The position numbers and the translations under genes were made by a program. This document shows positions 12,027 through 23,266 of a stretch of DNA of 64,000 nt, piece after piece (position 1 is the first letter of the stretch; every line of letters begins with the position of its first letter). The notes beneath the pieces were generated by a model. The model was given only the letters and a program-made list of their open reading frames with translations, was not told the origin of the DNA and did no database searches. This DNA is from Turritopsis dohrnii (Eukaryota; Cnidaria; Hydrozoa; Anthoathecata; Oceaniidae), in NCBI GenBank assembly GCA_027922465.2, contig BQMF02000100.1:620001-684000 (forward strand), given 5' to 3'.

Positions 12027-12105
12027 TAAGCATGCTACAAGTAGTCGGAATCTTTTGATGTTTTTCTAAACCATGAAGTTAACTCATAGTGGAAACTAAG
12101 CTTTA

Positions 12106-12429
12106 GGTTGTTTCTTAGACCTTGTTTTCACTCTCTTTATATACCTAAAGTTCAATGCATTCGAACTTCGCCCATGACTTGAGTTCAGATATTGGAAGAA
12201 GAAAATAATGATATGACTTGGTCAACCCGTATGTGATAATGATGAAAATGACTAAAATTTGGCAATAACCCGGATTGCAGTGATTAGCCGAGGTTGGGAT
12301 TTTTGTTTGCATAGTGGAAATCGGACTTTATAATTTGTCACACTGGCTCCATGAGAACAGAAAACTTCCTACTTCTTCGAAACTGGCGTAGGAGCACGTT
12401 TTTAGGACTACAAACATATTTGCCTGATA
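12106..12429 (+). promoter_or_regulatory. 5' flank of the JmjC-type gene
   Basis: This is the short interval between the nested transposon island and the start codon at 12430. No clear TATA box stands out. The core promoter and 5' UTR must lie here or within the island unless there is an upstream non-coding exon. Confidence 0.3.
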
Positions 12430-14909
12430 ATGGCGTCAGATGCTGATTTTGAACTTGCTAAAATACGTTTCCGAAAACTGTACAATAAAGCTAAAGAATT
12501 GGATGTAAACAACGAATTAATAAAACTCGAATTTGTTCAGCAGTACAAAGAAAAAAAATTCAACGTGATAACTTTGGCTTTGAAGTGGCTATTTGTTGCT
12601 TTTATTCTATTGCTGATTTTCTGTTTGGGCTTGTATGGAGCAGTGAAGATTGGCATTATTTCAGGAAGAACTGTTGCTGAGTCTAGCACATTATTTACTG
12701 GTGTGAATCTGAAAAAAGACTCTTGTATTTATCCTTTCACTGAAATTGTGTTAGATTTATTTCGACCTCCTGTAAATTGTTCTTTTTGTCGTAACATCAA
12801 AGGTTTTGATAGAGTACAAAACCTTCGGCCAGAGGCTTTTGCTGAGAAATATGCATACACTGGAAGACCTTTGATCATTACAGATGTTACACAAAACTGG
12901 ACGGCAGTAAAAACATTTTCATTTGACTACTTGAAGAGTGTTTACGAAAAAGGAAGTCCTGCATTGGGAGGTACTGATGGTGAATGTCAGTTTTTCCCTT
13001 ATCAAACTGAGTTTGGTACACTAGGAGAAGTATTCAAAATGTCAGAAAAAAGAAAAAAGATGAAAGGAAAACCTTGGTATATTGGATGGTAAGTCCTACT
13101 TTTGTCAACCTGTCAACTAGTGACCACAAAGAAAAACATCTTCTACACCAATGTGTTTTGATCAGGGATGTAGCAAGACATTTTGAGTTGGGGGGGGGGG
13201 GGGGGGGGGGGGGGGATAGATCTCTATTATTGCAAGAGGCCCCACCATGGTTCGGGCCAATGCGGCAAGAAAATTTTTGAGAAATACTATATACCTCTAG
13301 ATTGCCTATAAAAGTACTCAAAATCTATAATTTCAACATGATTTTCAATTATTAGGAAAGGCAAAAACACATTTCTCATAATTGACATTCTACGTCTTTG
13401 TTTGATGAATGTGTGTTAGTTGTTATTTCTCAAGAGGAAAATTTGTAGAAGGCCTGTCATATTTTAAGTCTTAAGCAGTTTAATCTAATGTGCCTTGAAG
13501 CTTTGTGTATCTAAATATTTTTTATAGAATTAGGAATAATGTTAATTGATTATTCCTGTTTAATGTAGGTAATTCACTAACTTAGTAAACAAAAGGAACA
13601 GATGCAACATTCTGCTGCACACAATAATGTATGTATCGAAATGGAAGTTCTATGAAAATAATCAAATAAAGTTATAAATGATAAATAATAAGCTGCATCC
13701 AACAACCTTCTTTTCTGGACCAAACATCTTCATACAATAACATAAATATAAATACACACCACTAATAGGTAAAACTTAAAGTTAAAATGAATTTAGTGCT
13801 TTCTTTTCATGTTTTCATAATGGCAATACCACAAATATTTCTTAGATTTCACTAAAAATTCATGATGGTGTCTTTTTTCAACTAGGAGCAACTGTGATCC
13901 CAAAGCTGCAAATGTTTTGAGACAGCATTACGATCGTCCTTACTTTCTCTCACCTGAAATGGAATCCAGCAGAACAGATTGGATTTTCATGGGTACTCCT
14001 GGCTATGGTGCACACATTCATGTATGTAAATTATGTTTACTTAATGTCTCTTTATCCCTAGAAGCCTGCTCAAAAATTGTTCTTGGACTAAGAAAATGTC
14101 ACTATGAATTAGAAATAATAAAAGAATTAAACCCTTTTCGCAATTAGGAATAGTATCATACCAGAATGGTGTAACCTTGTGAAAATTTCATTTTTTGTTG
14201 TTACAATGCTAGATTGATGCTGTCCAACAATCTTCATGGCAAGCACAAATTCGAGGGAAAAAAACATGGATCATTGAACCGCCACCTGAGTGCTATTATG
14301 AATGTGTTGGTTTTAAGGATACTGTTCAAACTGGAGAAACAAGTAAGAATCTTACATTCAACTGTATTATCTATCTAATGATGCAGTGAAAAACCTTTGA
14401 TAAATAACCAGGACGGGGGTTGCTCTTGACAAGTGTTTGTTATAGAATTATAGTTGAACAGGTTTTACGTTTTATGACTCCAGAAAATTAAAGAACTCCA
14501 GAACATTCTTTCTGTTTTGAGTAACCAAAAGGATATTTGAAACAAGATACTGCAGTCACTTAATGTATATCTAGAGCTTATTATCTATGTCAGTATGTTT
14601 GCCTATTAAAATGGGATCATGTTTGGATCGAAAGTCTTCAATTTCCAAGGCAGCACACAATATTTTGCTCTGACCAATAAATTTTCACAACAAGTAACGA
14701 TGATCATATCTTGTCAGACAAACCTAAAGATTTTCGTTCTAGAAACATGTATTGTGAATTCAACAACCTTTTTTTTTTGCAACGATGGAGTTTAATACTT
14801 GATCCTTCATGTCTATTTTTTAGTTGTTATTGACACTAATCGATGGTTTCATGGCACCAATGTTGAAGGAGATGAATTGAGTATCACTATTGGATCAGAA
14901 TATGATTAA
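12430..14909 (+). CDS. membrane-anchored JmjC/cupin-type Fe(II)/2-oxoglutarate oxygenase
   Basis: Four exons, 12430-13088, 13886-14021, 14213-14342 and 14824-14909, give a complete 336-residue protein. Residues 1-50 are charged and probably cytosolic. Residues ~52-78 (LKWLFVAFILLLIFCLGLYG) form one membrane anchor, so the enzyme domain would face the ER lumen or outside (type II). The JmjC-like core runs from ~140 (RPLIITDVTQNW) to the end. The iron ligands are visible as H265-I-D267 in GAHIHIDAVQQ and H318 in NRWFHGT. The K in RGKKTW and downstream T fit the usual 2-oxoglutarate site. Paired Cys around CSFCRN and CYYEC may be disulphides. Known relatives hydroxylate proteins or demethylate; the substrate cannot be told here. 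ATAAA signals follow the stop. Intron 1 contains a G26 tract (13190-13215). Confidence 0.8.
13166..13270. repeat. G26 homopolymer within a possible hAT end
   Basis: CAGGGATGTAGCAAGACATT at 13164 resembles a hAT terminus and runs into 26 consecutive G residues at 13190-13215. No matching right end was found. It lies in intron 1 of the JmjC-type gene. Confidence 0.4.
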
Positions 14910-17071
14910 AATAAAACATAGAAGAGGAGTTCGGTGGAAACAATTTCGCGTATCTCCATATGGTGTCAAATGAATGCAACGCCTAAATTTGCGTTGTTGT
15001 CTTTCGCAGATGTTCTGTTTTGTTTTGAATGCAATAAACAATCTAGTTGAAATTATAATGGTTTTCAGATTTGAGCTCTTTTAGTATAATTTCTTTTCCT
15101 ATTGATATAGATTACTTACGAGTTGACTGTTTTTACCCTGGCGGTCTGTTTTGTATCCTGATAAGCTATTTTTATATGTATGATTTGTTAGTAACTGGTG
15201 GTTGTAATTTATTTTCGTAAATAAATGTTTTTGTTTTACTTTGATTTTTTATGTTGATCCCATCTTCCCCTCACCTTCCCCTTTTCCTCCTTCGATTTGA
15301 CCATGAAGATTTTATGTACTTTATGATTATATATATTCGGATTACTTCCGCCACATCTACGAACAATGATGGTCAGTACGTATAACAAAGTTTAACGCAG
15401 TTATTGTGTATAAATGTACATTTGATTATTTTAGGACAGGTATTGATTATTCGAAATAAAAGAGTCGCGTTTTCTTTTCCGACAATACCGTAAAAAATGT
15501 GGAAAACGAGGTTTGACGATAAACAGAATATAAAAACAACGATTAGTGACCCTTTCCCATTAGCCAAAATTACGAAATTGTCAAAGGATAATTGACTTTT
15601 TTCACACACACCCGTAAATGGTCACACAACACCACTGCAACTCTTTACCTATAAGATGTGGAGAGTGATGACCAACGTGCTCTCCAGCTTACTCAAGTTA
15701 GCGTGATGTTTCAACATAACATGTATAGCTTTGCAACGCGTTTGATCTGTAGTAGAATATAATGACCCCTTCGAATATTTTGAAATATCTTGAAAATGTG
15801 CACCCTAAAGGCTTTGAAACTTCATTATTTTTAATTGTTTCTACTTAGCTGTCATCATAGAAATACGAAAATTGTATTTCTATGCTGTCATCAAATACCT
15901 GGTCTAGGTAACCAGTATTAAACAGAGATTTATAAAAGAAAGAGGTGAGTTGAGTGTGATTCATTTGAAGTTTCTGTCCAGTGAATTCATAGGAAATTTT
16001 GATTCAAATAAATAAATATTTCGATTTAATATAGAGAGGAAATGTTACTCATTCTTTCGATTCAAGTCCTAAGTTTTGAGTGTTTCGACGAGAGTGTGTC
16101 ATGGGTTTTAAAAATCGCGCTTGTTGTGTATGTACTGAGAGTCGATGCCGTTGATATTGCCAAAATAATCGGGGAAATCGGAGACGGTGAATGGCGTCAT
16201 GGCGTGAAGAAAAGTTAAGAATTGATCTAATGATATGCCATGTCGGCATAAACATAAGTAGTAAGTTCTAAAAATTTTCTTCTTCAAAAGTAATCCCAGT
16301 CCTTCTTACAGGATCGATATTAAATCCTGTTGTCTGGTTCCGTAGGCCTTCACACAGTTGTTACAAATTTCTTGTTTGTTCTCCTGGGTGGAAGTGAGAG
16401 ACTAATTTTATTAAAAAAATAATATTATTGGAGATAAACAGAAATGAATAAACAAATATATAAATGAAACAGTGACGAAACAAGCTCCTCAGCCTGTAAA
16501 CAATGCATAAACTATTTTGAGTGGAGTAGAAAACCTCATCAAGCAAAGTAAAACCCCTCTCGCTTGGCGCTAGCTGTTTTAAAAAGCCTCCATTAGCTAA
16601 TACTTTAAAAAAGGGAAATGTATTTTCATAAATTAAATTTTTTCAATTATTGTGACTGTTAAGAACGATCCTTCTTTCCAAAATTAGGAACAAAATATAT
16701 ATGAATCAGAATTTTCTTGCAGCAGACTATTGTATATATGTATTGACACAATCATCAATTTTCCTAATCAGAAACACAAATTGAAACATATTCCAACTGA
16801 ATATAGATATATATTTTCATAACCAAATTCTTTGTTTACTTTCGTTATCACAATTCTATGAGATTTTATAGGGAAATTGGTGGTAAGGAAAAATTGTAAT
16901 AACTCTCCTGTATATCGCCTTGGGGTTTATTGCAATTCATACCATAACTACTGACAGATTCATTCTTATTAACTTCTAATTCTAGAGAACCAAACATTAC
17001 CATACCCTGAAAATTTTTTAAATGCCAAATATTTTGAAATCCAAACCAAAGGGTTTCTATTGGTGTTTCTT
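14910..17071. other. intergenic stretch, weak signals only
   Basis: Polyadenylation-like AATAAA motifs at about 15040-15230 end the JmjC-type gene. At 15749-15775 the motif TAGTAGAATATAATGACCCC recurs from about 2116. A short hairpin (AGAAATACGAAAATTGTATTTCT) lies near 15860. A 53-codon open frame starts with ATG at 16042 on the plus strand (MLLILSIQVLSFECFDESVS) and ends in TAA. It has no recognised family and is not called as a gene. Confidence 0.5.
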
Positions 17072-17615
17072 AATCAAAACTAGAAGCCTCATGACTTGAA
17101 CAATTTCCGCATCAGGCCTAGAGGAAATAGCTTTAGGCTAAGATATCTGAATGACTATCCATTCTGCTCTTGTTGCTTACATGAGAACAGGTCTATCACA
17201 ATTCCCAAAGTAATATAATGACTTATGGTTCACATGGAGAATCAAATGATATTCGATAGAAGTGAATCAAAACCATTTGCAAAAAAAGGCTGTATATATG
17301 GGATTGAAGATTTTCACAACACTATTAAATTATTAAATCTATACAACCAAACTTGTTTGATCTCGGCTATTTATGACCAAATCTGCAAGTGACAAACCAT
17401 CCAAATTTTGCCAGAAATGTGAATTTGGTAATATATTAAAGTAAAAATTTCATGAAACTGGTCATAACTTGCATTAGGAGCATGAGAAACTTGAGTATTC
17501 CAAAGATTTTAATCCATGACATTTAACAGGATTACAAGAAGATAAAAATTATATTGCTTATACATAACTTAAATCAACATAACATACAATATGAAATTCT
17601 ATTTCTACTAAACCT

Positions 17616-17770
17616 GCTAGTCGCGGATCCAGAGGTAAGCCGCAACTTGTGTAATTCAAACATAAAAGAAAAAGGTTCAAATAATCCCATTGATAATATG
17701 AACTGAATTCAGAAATTATGTTAATGTGCTTCTCCACAAGTTGCGACTACACTCTAGATCCACCACTGTC
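17616..17770. mobile_element. small MITE, CGCGGATCCAGAGGTAAGCC end
   Basis: Inverted ends CGGATCCAGAGGTAAGCC and the inverse of GTAGTCGCAACTTGTGG-containing sequence enclose ~150 bp. The same element is present in the right copy at about 24925-25090, so it was there before the duplication. Confidence 0.6.
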
Positions 17771-17890
17771 TGCATTACCACTTCCATGGAGTTTATTAAT
17801 AACACCAATGTGCACGAAAAGACAAATGACACAATAAAACTTTGTTAGGATCTGTATGAAAATGTTCTTTTCGAACATGATATACCTTAA

Positions 17891-18279
17891 GGGGATTTTT
17901 TTGTGTGGACTAATTTTTACGAGCCAAGGTTTGAGAGCGTTTTGCGTGGATTAATTTTTTCCAGTCAGAGCTTCTCAAGGAAAATGTTTGGATATTTGCG
18001 AATAAGCACAAAGTGCAATGTGTGTACTTTATAATATAGCCTAGAAGTAGCAGTGAAAATCACCACTTCCATGCGCAGGCAATTGCAAAACCAATGGGTG
18101 CTTGATAAGTACAAGGAAATACACAGAGCCAAAAAATGAGCAAATAAAATCATGAAATTTTGCGTGGATTTATTTTTGCGAATCGTTCGTGTCTTGATGT
18201 TTTGCGTGGATTTATTTTTGCGAATTTGACCAAAATTCACAAAAGTCGCAAAACTTAATCCACGCAAAAAATAATCCCC
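17891..18279. mobile_element. MITE with GGGGATT ends and CGCAAAA/TCCACGC subrepeats, left copy
   Basis: The left end reads TACCTTAAGGGGATTTTTTT and the right end AATCCCCGGTATTG. Internal GCGTGGATTAATTTTTGCGAA-like units occur in both orientations. The counterpart in the right copy (24384-24799) has the symmetric end CCCCTTAAGGTA, so this copy lacks exactly the four bases TTAA at its right end. Confidence 0.75.
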
Positions 18280-19374
18280 GGTATTGTGTCCTAGAACATA
18301 TTACACTCCAAATTTTCACAAGGCTTTAGTGATCTCATTGTATGTATATAATTGGTTGGATTCTAATCATCATCCAAAGTTTGTTTTCCTGACATATATC
18401 CAAACTAAATCATTGTTCCTCCATTGAGTGGTTTGCAGGATTATTTTGAACAATGTCATCTTAAAATCTTTTAAATGTGAATTTAAAACTAAACAGTTCC
18501 ACACAGTGATAACTTGAGCGAGCATTGTACAGTGATGAATAATTTGATACAGTCTGGAATTCCCCAAATTACTCCCTTCTTTAATTTATTAAACTTAATT
18601 TCAACCGCTTTTCAATTCACTATGACGTTTCAGAGCCAGAAAAGCAGTTTCATAAGACATATCGTTCACCAATATCTTGCACATGTTTATACTTTCAGTA
18701 TGTATGTATGTTTGGGTCAATTCATTCACAAGTGATTTGTGCTGCTACGACAATTTCATTTGTTTGTTTTTTTTCAATATCTTCAACTTTCGGTGTAATA
18801 TTTATTAAATCAAATGAACATGTTTCATGCATTTATAGACGTATTCACCAGTAATGTTGATACTACATACATTTCTGCTGTGATATAGAAAGTTTCTTTC
18901 ACAGCAAAGTTTCGTTTCTATCAAACCTTCACCTTCTTTTTCAAGAATTTTTCCCAGAGTCAGTTCAACATCAATATTTCCTCCATAAGGAATGTTCTCA
19001 TGATTATATTTCGATTGCAATAGTAGATAAAGTCTTAAAATTCTTCTTCAAAGCTTCTTCTATACATCTACAACTTCCTCAAAACATAAACCAAATCAGT
19101 TCGAGAACATTTCACATGCCCGGTGTGCATATTTTACTGACTTTTTAAAGAAATTTAATAACTTCTAAAAGTATTCTAAAAGTATAAAAAAGTTAATGTT
19201 TTTATGAATTAATATTGAAATTGGCCTTTTTGTATTACATTTTGCATATTCTGAATAAACAAACAATCTGAACGGACTTTCCGAAAATGGCAAAAAACTG
19301 TTACAGAGACTGATAGATAGATAGGATGTGTAAACCAAACAATTTCCTACACTTAAAAGCGCGGAAATTGAATG

Positions 19375-22300
19375 AGAAAATTTAGATCAGAAGATTTGTA
19401 TTATATTTTAAATAGTATGAATATTGTCCAATGTTATATATAACACAAGGAACTTTTTAATACAGTACTTAAAACTGCTTAAAATGTATATATTGAACAG
19501 GAGAACTGAGTTAAGATTAAAAACATGAGATGTTAAGTGATCAATTTGATCAATTTAAATATATATATACATTAGAAGCAGGTCAAGTGAAGTTACCAGA
19601 TATAAGCATTGGCTACCCTTGTGTTCTATAAGCATCTTATCTGAACCAAAATGTTATGTGATAAATTTTCATTATATATTCGTTATTAAAATTAAAACAT
19701 TTTACCAGGCAACTGGTTTAAATGCATGATCATGATGGATTTATTAAGCACATATACATGGAAATGTTTTAATCAGTTGTTCCCATAATTCAACTATCTC
19801 CTTATCACATAATATACTACAACTGAGAAAGATAAAAGGAATCCCAAATTATATAACTGCATTGCAATTCATGATGCAACTAAGCTATGGGAACAGGCAT
19901 TTTTTCAAATTTTTCTTATGCCTGACTTGGGGAAAACAAAACAGAACTTGAACTGATTTGATGACTTGCATTTGTAAAGTATTTCGGAATAGATATTGAA
20001 TTATGATGTTTGTTTCCCCAACAAAGACAATTTTACATAAACTCTGGACACATAACTTTCCGTGTTGAAAAATGCTTTAGCACACTATTGACAATGTTTA
20101 TGAAATAATGAAATTTCCTGAAAATAATGCGTTTCTTCATATAGTGGGAAAATTATATAAGTTATAATGGTGTTGATTTCACAAGTATATAATTCCTTTT
20201 AATAAAAGGAATTCATCTTCGTGAAATTTGACTATTAAAGTAATTTTCTTCACTGAGAGGTGCCCTGATATTATTCAGGTTCTGATTTCACAATTGCAAC
20301 AGTATCTGCAGTCAAAATCTATGACATTACTTTCTATGTTTAAAAGATGATGCTCAAACATTTTCTCATGTCCAAACTATGAAAAGCTTTAATGGACTAT
20401 TGCCTTTAAAATTAGTGCCTTATACACAAGCTATTATTTATTGTTTTGGAATATTTTAGTTTCATGGTTCTGTGAGTTGTTATTTCTTGCAAGTATGGCT
20501 TGCAACAGTGTTTGAAAAAGTGACTTAATAGTTTTTGCAGAAGTTTGAAAATCAAACCTTCAACATTGCCTGTCTTCTGTCTGCACTACGCATATCAACT
20601 AATGAGTTCAAGCTTGATTTTTTATAGCAATTTCTCTTCTTACTTGAAATAGTTTAGGACCACTACTATTAAACTTTAATTGTTAAAGTTTTTATTTGAA
20701 TTATAGTGTAATGTATTGTTTTTATTGTTGAATGTCTGAACAGGAGAAAGGTAGTTATTGTAAATATTTGTTGATGTAGTAGACTCTTTGATAACAGTTA
20801 GCCTGATTTTGCTGAATGGAAGTTTGATAAAAGGACTACTGTCTGTCTCACTCCACTTCATTACTGGATGTGGTCACACAGCCTTTGAATTCGTTTCAAA
20901 AAAAAGTAAAATATAGATCAAAGAAGAGCACTTTAAAATAGGTTGGGGACAGTGTATAGTTCATTAAGCAGAATTGAGTTTATGATTGCCATGGATATTC
21001 TTACTGTTTTAAATACAAGACTCAAAGGTTATCTTTCTTCATTATAACATTCAATTCAACCATACAATAAATGAATTAAGCCAACAACATTTAACATGAT
21101 CCAACATTCAATTTTTATTCTATTTATTCAAATCTTATGTGTTATAATCTCATTTCTTATGTTGGTGTCATCTACTATTCACAAGCATTACAGGATGCAG
21201 AGTTATCAGTAAAAAAAATTGAAAAACTTAAAAGTTTGGTGTATTTAAGTTAGAGAACTGAAATCATCAACAGAAACTTTTAAGTGTAAACTGACCGTAA
21301 TCTGTAACTTGGCAATCTGTAATCTGTAACTTGGCAACGAGATAAAGCTGGATTGGTATTTGAAACGTGTTTTCAAGAAGAAATTTTGTGGACTTTGTGT
21401 TTTTTTAGAGAAAAGATCAATATGTTAAAAGTTTATGTTTGTTGGCATTTCTTTATGTTTAATGTCACGTGATGTCAGGTCAATGTCATAATTTTCGAAA
21501 TAATGAAAAACTAAATAAATAAATAAATAAACTATGCTTGTTGCGAAACCTTAAAAATTCTATTTGATTATATTCTTTACAGACTATCATTAAAGAAGTC
21601 GAAATGAACTACAGTTTTTTTATTGGCTATCTGTCTGCTTGGTTATATTTTATTGTTTGTGGAAAACTCTCTTTTTTCCGTTTGATTGGATGAGACATGA
21701 CACCAGCGCGGCCTTGATATCTCGGACCGATATCATTTGATATGAACCCAGGTTACCAGTTTTAATCAATTTGAGTTGGACTGCAGAGAAAGGCTTAGTA
21801 TAATAAATTTCCCCTGGATAGAACCGAACAGCGACACTATAATAATAATAACGTGTGTAAATGTATAATGTATACAGCATCATGTGTAAAATATATCCAT
21901 GTGTTCAGTAACATTGGTGCTGATCCGAAGAAAATTATTTTTTACCCTGGACACATGAAACATAACCAAACATCGCAACACTTAAAATTGACCTACTATT
22001 GACCAAGAACCCGGGTAAAACTTTTTACCAGTTCAATTCACTGTGAGTTGAACCACAGAGAAAGGATTAGTAAAATAAAGAACCAAACACCAAAATGATA
22101 AAACATTGAAATGTTTAATATTGCCTCCTTTTGACCGAAACCATGTTTTCTTTACCCAGAAGATGAAAAATAGCTTTTACATTAAACAAGAAACAACACA
22201 ATGCAAAATTATTTACCCGGTCACACAAAAACCAGTTATTTTTTTACAGGTTCAATCAACACTGGAGCTGAACCGAATAAAAGCTTTCTAAAATAATTTT

Positions 22301-22600
22301 TTACCCGGGAAACAAAACCAAACATCAAAATGATATATAAAGAAACTTAAACATCGAAACGTTTAATAACATATATAACATAGATAAAAGTATAATCGAC
22401 TAAAATATGAGAACTATAAACTAATGCCCAGGTGTTTCCAAATAACAGGAATTTTGTAGAAGAACCAATTTAGTACAGACAATATTTCTTATCTTAGACA
22501 ATTTGACAAGGATTTGTTGGGTTTTTTTTAATTTGGTATGATATAATATAGTGAGATCTAATAAACAAGACGAAATGCAAAGGTCAAAAACTGAAACTAG
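19375..22600. repeat. spacer between inverted copies, with tandem repeats
   Basis: No gene is seen in 19375-21740. From about 21747 to 22333 there are diverged repeats: a block GGTTCAATC..GAGTTGAACC..AGAGAAAGG..AGTA alternates with TTATTTTTTACCCGGG-AAACATAACCAAACATC. About two to three diverged copies are recognisable with a spacing near 240 bp. Coding potential is absent. Confidence 0.5.
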
Positions 22601-23085
22601 TCTATATATTAATAGCCGATTCTCTGTCTGTTTGTTTGTTTGTAAGTCACGCAAAATGGTAGATGTGAACTGCGAAAGAGAGTCAGCAATGTAAGATCAC
22701 ACATAAATTATTTCTCTTCTTGAGTGCGACGTCAGTGTGAAACCATTGTATTGAGACCCTAATCGAATGCGACGTTTAGGGAAAATTATCTCGGTAACCA
22801 ATAGGGATAACTGACGTTTTTCGGGGTCCGCGATACAGACGATGGGGTGACGATAAATTTGGGTCTAATTTTTTTGGGGAGGGGTCTGTGACGTCATCAA
22901 AATCTTTGAAGAATGATATCTCTGTAACGGTTGATCGTAGCGGAACGATCCCATATATTTTTTTGATCAGTTTTTCGAGCTCTACAACATGGGAACACTT
23001 TTGGTTGCCAATTCCTTAATTTTATTTTTCGTGAAGTCAACGCATGCTGAACATGGGCGGAGAGCGACGCCGCCTTGGCGGCTAG
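22601..23085 (+). mobile_element. non-autonomous Helitron
   Basis: It begins TCTATATATTAATAGCCG and ends in a perfect hairpin GCCGCC-TT-GGCGGC followed by CTAG (23082-23085), with T next. These are the hallmarks of Helitrons (5' TC, 3' hairpin, CTRR, A/T target). It is 485 bp and carries no Rep/helicase. The next Helitron starts at the very next base. Confidence 0.8.
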
Positions 23086-23266
23086 TCTATATATTAATAG
23101 CCGATTCTCTGTTTGTTTGTTTGTAAGTCACGCAAAATGGTAGATTAAGTTGTGAGCGAAATTATTTCTTTTTTTTTGCGTGCGACGTCAGTGCGAAACA
23201 AATTGCAACCCCAATCGAACGTGACTTTTTTGTGGTGAACCAATAGAGATAACGTTTTTTATTATA

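Larger units (their letters stand above)
8441..12105. mobile_element. outer shell of a nested transposon island
   Basis: TTTAAGCTTGGTTTCCA at 8441 and the inverse of TGGAAACTAAGCTTTAGG ending near 12105 look like inverted ends, followed on both sides by a related AGTTAAC block. The interior holds four further elements at 8667-10872, 10361-10755, 10969-11410 and 11484-12026, which is why the ends are 3.7 kb apart. A similar sequence (TAGTGGAAATCGGACTTTA) near 12310 makes the exact right end uncertain. No transposase frame is left. Confidence 0.45.
17072..19374. repeat. left copy of a 2.3-kb inverted duplication
   Basis: This block reappears in inverse orientation at 23267-25620, with the same order of small elements and only scattered differences. 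The outer limit is marked by CTAGAAGCCTCATGACTTG near 17080, the inner one by CGCGGAAATTGAAT near 19374. On the minus strand a broken coding-like stretch is shared by both copies: IPYGGNIDVELTLGKILEKE within 18805-19020, then MCKILVNDMSYETAFLALKR at about 18610-18690. This hints at a decayed unknown gene. The left copy is not bounded by Helitron ends and so is the likely source. Confidence 0.8.

Noticed and set aside
13034..13321. Minus-strand frame with poly-Pro
   Set aside because: Produced by the G26 tract opposite the JmjC-type exon 1 end and intron.
16042..16203. 53-codon frame MLLILSIQVLSFECFDESVS... considered as a CASD1 first exon
   Set aside because: Does not match the SGNH region and ends in TAA without a donor in frame.
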